From positions 14,641,521 to 14,705,520 of the forward strand of contig NC_092562.1 of NCBI RefSeq assembly GCF_037975245.1: a stretch of 64,000 bases of DNA. Direction: 5' to 3'. The stretch's first letter is position 1. Each line of letters begins with the position of its first letter. Of this stretch, positions 25,501-32,100 are shown in pieces. This DNA comes from Apostichopus japonicus. Lineage: Eukaryota > Echinodermata > Holothuroidea > Aspidochirotida > Stichopodidae. The position numbers and the translations under genes are program-made. The notes under the pieces were generated by a model. The model worked only from the letters and a program-made list of their open reading frames with translations. It had not been told where the DNA came from and did not search any database.

Positions 25501-28183
25501 CTTAATACTGGAATAAGGGAAGGTTTAATCAGGTTACATCAAATCTCGAAGTATGTACAAGATATTGGGATGAGGTGTTCAGATGACATTGTGGAATATT
25601 TTGCTCTTTTAATATTAGTGTTACTCGGTCTGCCACTAGATTATCCCTTTATAGGAACCCCTCAGAGGTGTCACGGCTTAATCCGATGGTTTTAATCTTA
25701 TGCTTATTAGACTTAGATTGTCTCCCATCGGTGTAGAGACTACACTGTTTTAAATTGGCTTTGGAGGGCATTTGACACCATTTCTATTTGTCAAAAGACT
25801 TGATTTCATGGGATTCATGTCAGAAATTTCAAACATAATTTGAAAGTCTAGCCGTTTTTATTGTAGTGTCCTTCTTGTGTATGTATTAAACAATGTAACA
25901 CTAGAAGTATCAATTACCTGAATGGATACTTATTTATTTTATTAAAGTTGTCACAAGATTAAAGACAACATGGCATGGATTTAATAAAAGCTACCGTATT
26001 TTCCTCTTTGTCATATTTGCAGACAAACAACAGTTGCTAGCTGTTTCAGATAATGTGGGTACATTACACATTCTGGAAGTGCCTTGGACTTTAAGAAATC
26101 TCACCCATGGAGAGGTCAATATATATTATATCATTTCCTTTTTTTGGGGGGTTTCTGTGTGTGTATTTTTCAAAGGTTGTGTGCAGGAAGGACCTTGGAG
26201 GTTATCCGAAGAGGATATCAGAGTCTCAAGCACAGTACTAGTACAGTAGACTTGATGCTTATGTAACATCTGAATCAACATTGCTTTTCCTCTCTGATTT
26301 TAATACTGGTGTCTGTTAACTTTATTTGGCAGCTTGAAAATCCAACTACACATTTTTTTCATTTTCATGGTCCAGAAATTTGAAAATGTAATGTTGGACT
26401 CATGAAATAAAAACTACAAGCCTTTTAAAATTTTCTGACATGTATATATGGCTGCTGAGTGTTGCAAGGCCCTTGTATTCAAAGTTTCCTGCTAACCCCA
26501 ATGCTCACCTTGATCATCTCAAGACCCTCCATGGGCAGACGTTGTGGCCTAGGAAAAGGGCCTCAAGGGGAGGGGGGTTGGGATGGGGTGTCTCCCTAAG
26601 ATTTGAGAAATTTTTATATGATAAAGAGTGATAAATTGTAAACATTTTGAAGGTTTGGTTAAAAAAATTCTTTATTTCTACAAGTATGAGTTATTTTGTT
26701 TTTCTCCCGATAGTTTTGATACCCTCAAAAACATTTTGGGGACCCTAAAACAGTTGAATTCCAGAGTTTTGACATAATGGGTCTTTAATGTTGATGACAA
26801 TTAATAAAATGCCATTAGAATATCATATTTGGCAATACTGATTTTTCTTTCCATATTTCTCGTATACTAGATAAATATACAAATAGTTGCACTGTAAGAC
26901 ATTCTGGCTGTGTGGACTTTCAAGATTTAAGTAAAACTAAGAGATTTTTCCTATTTTTTCCCTATATTTGTTGTAGTGCATCTTCGTTAGCAAAGATAAT
27001 TTAGTTTCTCTATGGTTAGTGATGCTTTTAATATTTTATGATTCCAGCTCACCAGCGTAACAAGCTACTTCGACAGAGAAGATAAGAGGTTAGAATACCA
27101 GGAGCAGAGAGAGTCAGTCCACCAGGAAAACAAACGAAGGCTTGATGCAGAGGAGGCAGCCAAAAAGGTGAGCCCATAGTCATGGTGCCATTATGGATTT
27201 AATATTTAATAACAATAATAATAGCTATTCTTATATAGTGCAGACTCCAACAACAGTTGTTCAACAAAAGTTGTTCAATGTGCTTTACAGGTACCGAAGG
27301 TGCAAAAATAAGAGTTGAGAGAAAAAAAGGTTTTAAGACCACTGCCTAAATTGAATAATAGAATCCAAAGACCTAATTTTAACCCGGAGGGAGTTCCATT
27401 GAAGTGGTTCAGCATTTAGGAAGCTACGGTCACCGAACAATCTTGTACGTGACATTGAAACCTGAAGTTGAAATTGATAATGCGAACCGTACTGGTCTTC
27501 ATTTAGCTTACTGATGTAAGAGAAAGTAGGTTGGGGTACAAGTTTTAATGGCACAAGTTTTAAAAAGCTAGAGTGAGGATTTTGTAGTGAATGCGGAGTC
27601 TTATTGGTAACCAGTGTAGTTCTTCCAGTATAGGAGTGATGGGGGTAAACCTGCTTGCTCTATGGAGGATTCAAGCAGCTGTGTTTTGGATCCTTTGCAA
27701 TCTTGATAATTGGGATGTAGCTACACCAAATAGAATATGGTTGCCATTGTCCAGCCTAGGGCCCAATTAATAAATCACATCTTTAATATTCTATAGATTA
27801 TTGATAGGCATCCTTTTATGCATTAAACTTGACCGAGCAACACCTCTATTAAGACACGCCTCCACATGTCGAGCAGGTTAGAGCCAAGGTGATGAAATAT
27901 TTCCTTTGAAAAAGAGTAGCTCAAAACTTGCCCTATTTGCCACCAATCAACTTGTTTTTTGTATCTTGAATACCATTAGAGCGTTAATGATTTTTTTTTC
28001 TGTTTTCCCTTGTTTTTTGTCTTTTCCTCGCTTCCAAAGATTGCACAACCTCCAGAACCAAGTACAGAGGAAGTGGACAACAAAATGAGAACCCTTTGGC
28101 TGGAATATTTGGAAGATGAGAAGAAGTTCCTGCTGGACCTAGGACTTGTTGAGGAAAAGGAGGAACCACTTCCGGATGTCTGA
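1353..28183 (+). CDS. DNAI3: Dynein axonemal intermediate chain 3 (WDR63/IC140 orthologue), 20 coding exons
   Basis: Seen: 20 exons with GT-AG introns join without frame breaks into about 937 codons plus stop (human protein: about 890). Joined order: 1353-1551, 3326-3382, 4614-4798, 5531-5635, 5987-6157, 7053-7252, 8205-8321, 9298-9409, 10115-10318, 11041-11181 (possibly from 11024), 15383-15505, 15726-15799, 19677-19809, 20176-20260, 20991-21142, 21496-21690, 24263-24467, 26023-26114, 27048-27167, 28040-28183. Domains: Lys/Glu/Ser-rich tail (1-90), family-specific N-terminal region (90-380), WD-repeat propeller (about 385-845), coiled-coil C-terminus (855-935). Known: this family (Chlamydomonas IC140) is an intermediate chain of the two-headed inner arm dynein I1/f and is needed for its assembly; a cytosolic role in restraining Arp2/3 has also been proposed for the human protein. 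The ATG has A at -3 and G at +4. Odd: about 13 residues expected between exons 9 and 10 are only partly found, and several introns are loaded with repeats. Confidence 0.93.
2115..2975 (+). repeat. Three diverged copies of a ~290-bp tandem repeat with CRE palindromes
   Basis: Copies run at about 2118-2412, 2415-2693 and 2694-2975. Shared landmarks in order: TTTTGCA, GGCC/AATTTGACC, CATATCTTGTGGTTTAATGCC-like sequence, CAAGCAGAAAATGGCTAAAA, TGACCTYTGRCC, TGACGTCA, CAGGCACAAGTTTACATGGT, TTGATCAGACTTACGGTCT. The palindrome TGACGTCA is intact in all three (2314-2321, 2591-2598, 2887-2894). In DNAI3 intron 1; no coding potential. Confidence 0.9.
3326..3382 (+). CDS. DNAI3: DNAI3 coding exon 2
   Basis: A 57-nt exon giving residues 67-85, another Lys/Glu-rich stretch (NTKSKPAEPKEESTEKDG). 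Acceptor CTACCAACAG, donor G|GTAAAGG, phase 1 at both ends, so skipping it would keep the frame. The low-complexity sequence means support comes from splice signals and phase rather than from homology. Confidence 0.75.
4614..4798 (+). CDS. DNAI3: DNAI3 coding exon 3
   Basis: Residues 86-147. Contains the first strongly conserved family blocks, including SQEIFQCVADEHVTED and RAAVSDFHPVKQ. Acceptor TTAATTTTCAG, donor ACTG|GTAGGTT, phase 1 in and 0 out. Confidence 0.93.
5105..5345 (-). repeat. Dispersed repeat family R1, inverted copy
   Basis: Read on the minus strand it contains AGACATTTTGGGTGGTAGAT and later GCTATGAGGAGACAGGTAAG, matching the plus-strand copies at 41300 and 60490 in content and order. 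In DNAI3 intron 3. Confidence 0.6.
5531..5635 (+). CDS. DNAI3: DNAI3 coding exon 4
   Basis: Residues 148-182, with the conserved blocks DYPADEILLIYDADFKYG and QNFVLVSSDEEKQ. 105 nt, phase 0 at both ends. Acceptor TATTTTACAG, donor GAAC|GTAAGTG. Confidence 0.93.
5987..6157 (+). CDS. DNAI3: DNAI3 coding exon 5
   Basis: Residues 183-239. An acidic stretch leads into the family signature PKEWVSLGSEKEIEE. Phase 0 at both ends; acceptor TTTGGATGTAG, donor AAAAG|GTAGTA. Confidence 0.92.
7053..7252 (+). CDS. DNAI3: DNAI3 coding exon 6
   Basis: Residues 240-306 (the last codon, Trp, is split). Contains RRARREFGGALSFSDRN and DGYIECVPFEDKSF, which align with the family region before the propeller. Acceptor TTCGTTACAAG, donor TG|GTAAGGC, phase 2 out. 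Confidence 0.9.
7867..8204 (+). repeat. 31-bp minisatellite whose units copy a 3' splice site
   Basis: About eleven tandem copies of a 31-bp unit, roughly TTGTTATTTCAGGAAACAT plus CTTGCATTGTC. Ten copies of the core CAGGAAACAT precede the eleventh, which is the true intron/exon junction of DNAI3 exon 7. Each unit thus carries a T-rich tract, an AG, and the first bases of the exon. Two unit types (AAACATAC and AAACATCC) are interspersed. Two copies carry small deletions (near 7950 and 8105). Confidence 0.95.
8205..8321 (+). CDS. DNAI3: DNAI3 coding exon 7
   Basis: Residues 306-345. Starts by completing the split Trp codon (TG|G), then KHPCNKYTQYAPREL and TEEEQKNLL, which match the family segment W.YP.N..TQY.PRE. 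The acceptor is the last copy of a minisatellite made of the same splice site. Donor AAG|GTACGG, phase 2 out. Confidence 0.9.
8455..9010 (+). repeat. Diverged tandem duplication, ~300 bp, two copies
   Basis: Copy one (about 8458-8705) and copy two (about 8760-9010) share the same order of landmarks: AGGTRCCATGAAGRATGA, CTATAGGAG, ACTTCTTCTGT-like sequence, and ATATGAATCCC near the end. The spacing is about 302 bp. Both are in the intron after exon 7 and have no coding frame. A poly-C tract (9027-9040) follows copy two. Confidence 0.6.
9298..9409 (+). CDS. DNAI3: DNAI3 coding exon 8
   Basis: Residues 345-382. FELALQQNDIMDVF and EDDTFGSKSDNHLK match the conserved segment just before the propeller. 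Acceptor with a long T tract then GGCTACAG; donor AAA|GTAAAGC; phase 2 in, 0 out. Confidence 0.93.
9715..10060 (+). repeat. Degenerate intronic tandem repeat, about 2.5 copies
   Basis: The motif CTATACAA..GATC..G.TGTAAAT....GACATATC(C/T)CCC occurs at about 9718 and 9870, and its first part again near 10030 (AAACAAAGATCCAGATGGG). Copies are strongly diverged. Pyrimidine-rich, low-complexity sequence (about 9540-9700) lies just upstream. Confidence 0.4.
10115..10318 (+). CDS. DNAI3: DNAI3 coding exon 9 (first propeller blade)
   Basis: Residues 383-450. EYQSFTDLQFSRDKVLTCIA starts the first WD-type repeat (IAWHPSIKGIIAVSC), and the exon ends in LILIWSFSDPIHPQ, nearly identical to the family consensus. 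Acceptor TTAAAACAG, donor CAG|GTAAGAG, phase 0 at both ends. Confidence 0.94.
11024..11181 (+). CDS. DNAI3: DNAI3 coding exon 10 (start at 11024 or 11041)
   Basis: The certain part, 11041-11181, encodes NPTDPNIIAGGCINGQIVLW and a basic tail, and joins exon 9 in frame if the acceptor is TTTCAAG at 11034-11040. However, the upstream bases read DSFCFK in the same frame, matching the family block (D)IFCFKF. A much better polypyrimidine tract ends at TTGAAG (11018-11023). An exon starting at 11024 would need phase 1 from a preceding microexon of about 22 nt that I could not find convincingly. Donor GTG|GTAAGAG. Confidence 0.82.
11182..15382 (+). other. DNAI3 intron 10, 4.2 kb
   Basis: The longest intron of the gene (GT at 11182, AG at 15382). 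No exon-like block was found. About 12239-12360 is a GGAAAAG-type repeat beginning with ATGGTTCCCACAC, of the kind seen at the ends of some interspersed repeats; its other end was not found. A poly-G run at 14237-14250 and T tracts are also present. A short doublet of CCTGGCCACAGATAA occurs at about 14483 and 14514. Confidence 0.7.
15383..15505 (+). CDS. DNAI3: DNAI3 coding exon 11
   Basis: Residues 498-538: VVRYCASAAIESGHRNAV and ADIQWLPDHME, the start of the second well-defined propeller blade. Acceptor GACTTTCAG, donor GAG|GTATGG, phase 0 at both ends. Confidence 0.93.
15581..15616 (+). other. G-quadruplex-type G-rich tract in a 220-nt intron
   Basis: Six runs of three to five G separated by one to four bases lie on the coding strand, 75 nt after the donor of exon 11. 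The whole intron is only 15506-15725. The pattern satisfies the usual G3+ quadruplex rule. Confidence 0.7.
15726..15799 (+). CDS. DNAI3: DNAI3 coding exon 12
   Basis: Residues 539-563: VNRFGLMVENRNLQSCQLLT then ASVDG, the inner strand of a WD blade. Acceptor CATTTCAG, donor GATGG|GTAGGT, phase 2 out; the split Gly codon is completed in exon 13. Confidence 0.92.
16019..16050. repeat. (GT)n microsatellite
   Basis: Mostly GT dinucleotides with one GC and one GTAT interruption, following AAGGAATCTATGCGATGGTG. Intronic. Confidence 0.9.
16116..16280. repeat. Long near-perfect inverted repeat (hairpin)
   Basis: The left arm (16116-16182) starts GATTCCTTGCCAATTGAG and its reverse complement forms the right arm (16214-16280). 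The arms are about 67 bp and differ at about three positions (AACTTTCG against AGCTTTTG). The roughly 31-bp centre repeats GGTGAAAGAACCTTGCTGATC, so the loop itself is a partial duplication of the arm tip. Intronic; no protein coding. Confidence 0.9.
16690..17300. other. Intronic segment, possible interspersed repeat remnant
   Basis: Contains GC-richer sequence near 16935-16990 and a G-run/C-run patch (17173-17215). A 94-codon frame crosses it but resembles no family I know. The segment looks like part of an old repeat; I cannot classify it. Confidence 0.25.
17343..17440. repeat. (TA)n-rich low-complexity tract
   Basis: Alternating TATATA/TATCTA sequence, interrupted. Intronic. Confidence 0.8.
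17560..17632 (-). repeat. tRNA-derived relic (minus strand)
   Basis: Read on the minus strand, it contains an A-box-like TGGTCTAGAGG followed by GTAGAGC, then TTTTGCATCA in the anticodon position, then GGGTCCCTGGTTCAAAACC with a B-box. The second half resembles the intact tRNA-Cys at 287-358 (GGTCCCTGGTTCAAA). The acceptor stem is not preserved, so this is a pseudogene or SINE head, not a working tRNA. Confidence 0.55.
17995..19425 (-). repeat. ~153-bp satellite array with tRNA-like units, 10 copies
   Basis: The GAACTCAGG-type landmark recurs at about 18003, 18158, 18317, 18475, 18626, 18780, 18931, 19085, 19237 and 19391, giving periods of 151-159 bp. On the minus strand each unit has GGCCAAGTTGGTTGTTCTCT (A-box region of a Ser/Leu-type tRNA) and TGAGTTCAAATCC (B-box). 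The copy at 18150-18225 is the most tRNA-like, with GAGTTCGACTCC. The right end shows a higher-order pattern: the dimer at about 18780-19085 is almost identical to that at 19085-19391. Minus-strand reading frames in it are by-products of the repeat. Confidence 0.9.
19677..19809 (+). CDS. DNAI3: DNAI3 coding exon 13
   Basis: Residues 563-607. TIGIWDTRP closes a WD blade; FKHLDLTWKPIIK opens the next segment. Acceptor CTTCCCTTCCAG, donor AAG|GTAATTA, phase 2 in and 0 out. Confidence 0.94.
20176..20260 (+). CDS. DNAI3: DNAI3 coding exon 14
   Basis: Residues 608-636: IHMSRLEGSGDYGPVRVSFQ and a short charged tail. A variable linker in the propeller. T-rich acceptor ending TTGATAG, donor TTAC|GTAAGTAG, phase 1 out. 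Confidence 0.88.
20991..21142 (+). CDS. DNAI3: DNAI3 coding exon 15
   Basis: Residues 636-686. A Ser/Gly/Lys-rich loop followed by the conserved strand ATTKFFVGTE. Acceptor TTATTCTACAG, donor GAG|GTGAGGG, phase 1 in and 0 out. Confidence 0.92.
21496..21690 (+). CDS. DNAI3: DNAI3 coding exon 16
   Basis: Residues 687-751. DGELIYADLKLEKDPDSGKL and then FFKDIVLVVGGWNFSVWKEG, a canonical WD blade of this family. A 20-nt T run precedes the acceptor by about 18 nt. Donor GAG|GTGAGC, phase 0 at both ends. Confidence 0.95.
21912..24043. mobile_element. Non-autonomous DNA transposon, 2.13 kb, with TIRs and 5-bp target duplication
   Basis: The left end CAGTGTGTAAATTTA and the inverted right end CAGTGTATAAATTTA match at 14 of 15 positions. 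Both ends are flanked by the direct repeat ATAGA (21907-21911 and 24044-24048). Inside each end are several GGACAACCAAAA / GACGACCAAA motifs in both orientations (21930-22030 and 23950-24027), like subterminal transposase-binding sites. No transposase-like frame is visible. CAGTG termini recall hAT elements, some of which make 5-bp duplications, but the superfamily is not settled. It fills most of the intron between exons 16 and 17. Confidence 0.8.
24106..24234. repeat. (TTTTA)23 microsatellite passing into (TTTA)n
   Basis: About 115 bp of perfect pentamers (24106-24220), then a few TTTA tetramers, then a T run up to 24248. The tract ends only about 14 bp before the acceptor of exon 17, so it forms part of that splice site's pyrimidine-rich region. 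Confidence 0.95.
24263..24467 (+). CDS. DNAI3: DNAI3 coding exon 17
   Basis: Residues 752-820. SKQFTCGFWSPTRPAVFYLG and TAEGNIEVWDLLDRTHEASL form a textbook WD blade ending in VWDLL. Acceptor AAAATTACAG, donor TCAC|GTAAGTG, phase 1 out. Confidence 0.95.
24468..26022 (+). other. DNAI3 intron 17
   Basis: No gene or clear repeat seen. A G-rich tract at about 24908-24933 (GGGGACTGGGGGAGGGGGTGGGAGG) is the only marked feature. Confidence 0.7.
26023..26114 (+). CDS. DNAI3: DNAI3 coding exon 18
   Basis: Residues 820-850. HKQQLLAVSDNVGTLHILEV and PWTLRNLTHGE, the last propeller strand of the family. Acceptor CATATTTGCAG. The donor GAG|GTCAAT is weak (C at +3), so some intron read-through is possible. 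Phase 1 in, 0 out. Confidence 0.92.
27048..27167 (+). CDS. DNAI3: DNAI3 coding exon 19
   Basis: Residues 851-890. TSVTSYFDREDKRLEYQEQR is followed by a long charged helix, predicted coiled coil, matching the C-terminal helix of WDR63 proteins. Acceptor TATGATTCCAG, donor AAG|GTGAGCC, phase 0 at both ends. Confidence 0.93.
27196..27775 (-). mobile_element. 3' end of a non-LTR retrotransposon (minus strand)
   Basis: A minus-strand frame at 27554-27333 reads SRTRLFGDRSFLNAEPLQWN and SLRVKIRSLDSIIQF. This is the familiar end of CR1/Jockey-type reverse transcriptase ORFs (FGDR.F...AP..WN.LP..IR...S...F). Downstream on the same strand are a short 3' region with CACTATATAAGAATAGC and an (ATT)n-like tail (about 27196-27235). 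The upstream RT domain is degraded or missing. 5'-truncated, dead copy in the last DNAI3 intron. Confidence 0.75.
28040..28183 (+). CDS. DNAI3: DNAI3 coding exon 20 (stop codon)
   Basis: Residues 891-937 and TGA at 28181-28183. EVDNKMRTLWLEYLEDEKKF and LLDLGLVEE match the C-terminal helix region of the family. Acceptor CTCGCTTCCAAAG, phase 0. Confidence 0.93.
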   Translation: MAQPPEPSTEEVDNKMRTLWLEYLEDEKKFLLDLGLVEEKEEPLPDV

Positions 28184-28290
28184 GTCTGGCTGGCTTTCCA
28201 GGGAGCTTCTAAGATAGGAAAACTAAAGGGGCTAGTGACAAATTCCTCGATCACCTTGAAAAATAAAATCTCAGTGAATATAATTGTTAA
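28184..28290 (+). other. DNAI3: DNAI3 3' UTR with poly(A) signal
   Basis: A canonical AATAAA hexamer lies at 28262-28267, 79 nt after the stop codon. Cleavage would be expected near 28280-28295. Later AATAAA matches (for example near 28935) would give longer transcripts. Confidence 0.6.
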
Positions 28291-29189
28291 ATATGTGGTT
28301 TGATAGATTAACTGAAAGGCATAGGTATGGGTTCTTATATTTATGATCACTCTGATCATAACATTGAACAGGTTGGGGTGGGGGAGGGGAGAGGCTAAGG
28401 AAGGAATTAAATTAAAGCGTTGTAAGTAGTTAGTGTTATGTATGATCACCTTGAAAAGCTGTTTCTTTTTTGTTGGGGTGGGGGAGGGAGGGTGAAGTTT
28501 GATAGAAAAGTAAGTGACAAGGGCAGAGAGAAATCATTCTTGTGTGAGAGCTGGAAGGCTCCTTACCTCCCCTGCCCTACTTTCTCCCCTCCCTCCTCAT
28601 CTTCATTGTTGGCAACACTGAATCACACTGATGCTTCAGTGGTTCCTTCATATAGTTGGTATACACGGGGAGGGGGGGTGTAACTCTTCATATTTTGTTA
28701 AATGCTTATTGTCTTTCAAAAGCGAACAACTTTGCAAGAAACTGAATTCTGGTTCCTTATTATCGCAGTCAGTTTATACATTTAACAAAACGCCACATTA
28801 CTCTTTTGTTCCAGTTCCACCCAGTTTTGAGTATCTATATATTTTGTAAAAATGAAAATTGCTGTTCAGTATTTCTTAAAAAATTTCAAATTAAATTTCA
28901 ATACCTGATTATATTAATTTAAAATAACAATTGTTAAATAAAAAGAAGACTAAAAAAGTAGACAAAGAATGGTCTTTTTGTATTTTGTTCTTTTATTCAT
29001 CCTCAAAATGGGATTCTTCAGAATTATATGCAATAAAAACTTTCAGTCACATACTGAACTGTAACAACACATACAACAGAAACTCACACATGGTGTCAAA
29101 CTTTATAGTAAATCTACCAGTCAATGAATACTAAGTAAGACAAGGAAGAAGTCGCCTTCTTTGGAATTTCTTATTCTAATTACAAAATG
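28291..29189. other. Intergenic spacer between convergent genes
   Basis: AT-rich, with G-rich and pyrimidine-rich patches (28376-28392, 28475-28490, 28566-28600). No exon or RNA gene recognised. Confidence 0.5.
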
Positions 29190-32100
29190 ATAAAAAATAA
29201 TAATTCGGGGATTCATCACTTTATTTAGAGTCAGGGAAACTGTAAACATTTAACAAATTTTTTTTTGCTTTTTTTTTTTGTTAGGTTCTGTTTTTGCATT
29301 TAATGATGTGGTTATACACATGATGAAGCGATCTATAGTAGTTTTATTTTTTTGTACACTAACCACACTAAAGAATACACCTTCTTTTGTGCAGACACTT
29401 CAGTAGACTTGAGGGCGGTGTGGCGATTGTGGTACCGTCTACACTTGTGGGCGGCTTGACTGAACTCGACGAAAGAAAAAATCTTAAAAGTGTACGGTTT
29501 CCCCTACACTGACTGCTTGTAACAAAATCAGGAAATAAAAACCAAAAACGGGCCTGACAACTTTGCTTCATAAATAGGAAAACCTCTGTATAACAAAATT
29601 TGTGAAATAAAAAAGTGACTCAACAACATCAAACGTTATAAACTGTCAACTAGTTAATGTGAATTATGTCTATAATAATTTCTATTTTTTTTTTAGTACC
29701 AGTCTCTTACTAGAAGACCTTCCATGTACAATGTGTGCATTTCATAATGCCAAAAACTGCAATAACTCCTAAAAAATTCGGAAACTTTGCTGAAAGAAAA
29801 AACTTTCGTTAAATAGTAACTTTTGATTTTTTTTTTTATCCAATTTTTTTTCCTCTATGTATTTTTTTTTAAACGAAATGTTAACTTACATTATATACAA
29901 AACATCGACTTGATTCCCCTGTATATATGTACATTGAGCATATTTTTTTAGAATAGTACAACTGGGTTGTTAACAGGATATGCAATAGTTACGAGATGCA
30001 ACAAACATCATTCCCGGTTACTCTGCGCTTGTTGTACCATTTCATGGACGACGGCCTTGATGGAAACAAAATCCATCATCTCAATGTAAACTGTTATTGG
30101 CTAAATTTGTTTTTCACTTGTTTTCACTTGTTCCCCAGCTTGACGTCAAACTAGGCAAAATCCTTCCGAGGAAAGAAATAACTTGAACGTTCATAAAAAC
30201 GAAAAATGTATGTAATTTATATTTGTGCTCAAAAAATATTTGTAAGATGATATGAATCAAGTTTGAAAGAACGATAAATGCTCCTTCGAACTTTCATCGA
30301 AAACTCAGCCCGAGTTCATGATGAAGAACATGAAAGGTTATTCACGGTAATTTCAAGCAACTTTCGTCAAAGTAATTGCGACAAACTTTTCGAAATATAT
30401 TTGTGTAGTTTCTCAATGTTTGGTCTCAAACCCGGGTAGGTAAATTCTACTATTCACACACATTATTCAGTGGAAGAACACCATATGTCCACGATGCCAC
30501 TGGTGGTTTTCAGTCGACTGCTTATGGAGTATTAACATCAGTCACAAGATCAATTGCACCAGAGAGGGGAAAAATATGAGAAAAACAGTAGTTGGCAGCT
30601 GGCCTGCTTTCTCATAACTTGGAGAGAAATCTTCCTCATCTTCAATGTTGTTTGGTTACCAATAATGGGATATTTATGAAATTATAGTTTGGACTGATCA
30701 GTCCCCTTTCTAGTACAGGTTTGAATAACACAAACATGAGAAATACATATGGCTTCTTTGTTTTTAGGTGAGATAGGACTAGAGTGAAACAGTGTGATGC
30801 AGTTGCTGATAAAGGACCATGCTCTAATATAAACTTTTTGTGGATATGAAAAAAACCACTTTATAACAACACTTACTAACAACACCCTCACAATCTAATA
30901 GCAAATAATTGTATGCAGTGTATTGATGCATCACTATTAATCTGTCATTCTAAACTAAACATGTAATGACTGCCCTTGTTTGATTACCACCGCAACGTGA
31001 CAAGTGTACCAGCCACTGGCAGCATACAGATCCTTATCTAGGTATTTCATATGCATGTAGTGGTCTATACCTCAACAAAATCCACATTTGCTTATTTTAA
31101 AACTTAAACACAGTGGTTATTTCAGCAGTTGGCAAACAATAAGACTGAGTATATGTTGAGCCCTCTTGCATATATAATGAGGTAAACAAGAGAGCTGTTG
31201 CGTCCATGGATAATAATAAGCCTGTACATTGTTTTTTTTTTATTAAAATGATAATTTTTTTAAACTGTACAAATATCAGGAGCTTTAAAGAAAATGATAT
31301 GGCAGCCCATAGTATGACTCATAAAAGGTGCGGACATTTGATTAGTAAATCATAACGGCCTTTCCCCCCCTCCGCCCCCCCCCCACTGATGACATTTATA
31401 TGTGAGGCAGCAATGTAGTTGTCACCATTTTGATGTAGTTTTAGCAACAAGAAATCTTTGCTATTACTAAGTCAGCTCTCAAAATTTCTTGAGCTCAAAT
31501 GACTTTCCAAATTTGTATATTAAGAACGTACAAAACGTACATCCTCTCGAGCTGATGGTTTCAGCTTGTCCTAAAAGACAATAGATACTTTCATGGGGTA
31601 ATTGTCATAAAGCCAACGGAAGGACATTACAACATCCACAAAACAATAACATTTTGTGCATCTGTGCTCTTAGGAGTAGACATCAAAACATCTCCCAAAG
31701 ACCAAGTACTTTTTTTACAAATATTAACAAATATAATATTAAAACTCTAATTTGCAGTTGTGCACAACAGAGTCTACGCCGTAACTTTACAGACCTCAAT
31801 GGAAACCTTTCGAAGCGAAAGATTTAACTCTCATATGTCCTTCCTGTACATAAGACTCAAATATGGTGTTTTGTTTTAAATCTTGCCACCACTGCAACAC
31901 AACCCCCCCTTCCAGCAGCATACTGTAAGCATCAAACATTACGGCCAAATAGGAGGGTGGGGGGGGGGTCCTTTGTTGGGTTACATGCACAATGTAATTG
32001 GAGATGGAAAAAATATGGCTTAGAAAACAACCTCTAAACTTGGACGTACCAGAAAATTCTTATTTGTAGGGAAAGCAGTTTGAAAACTATTACAGCACAA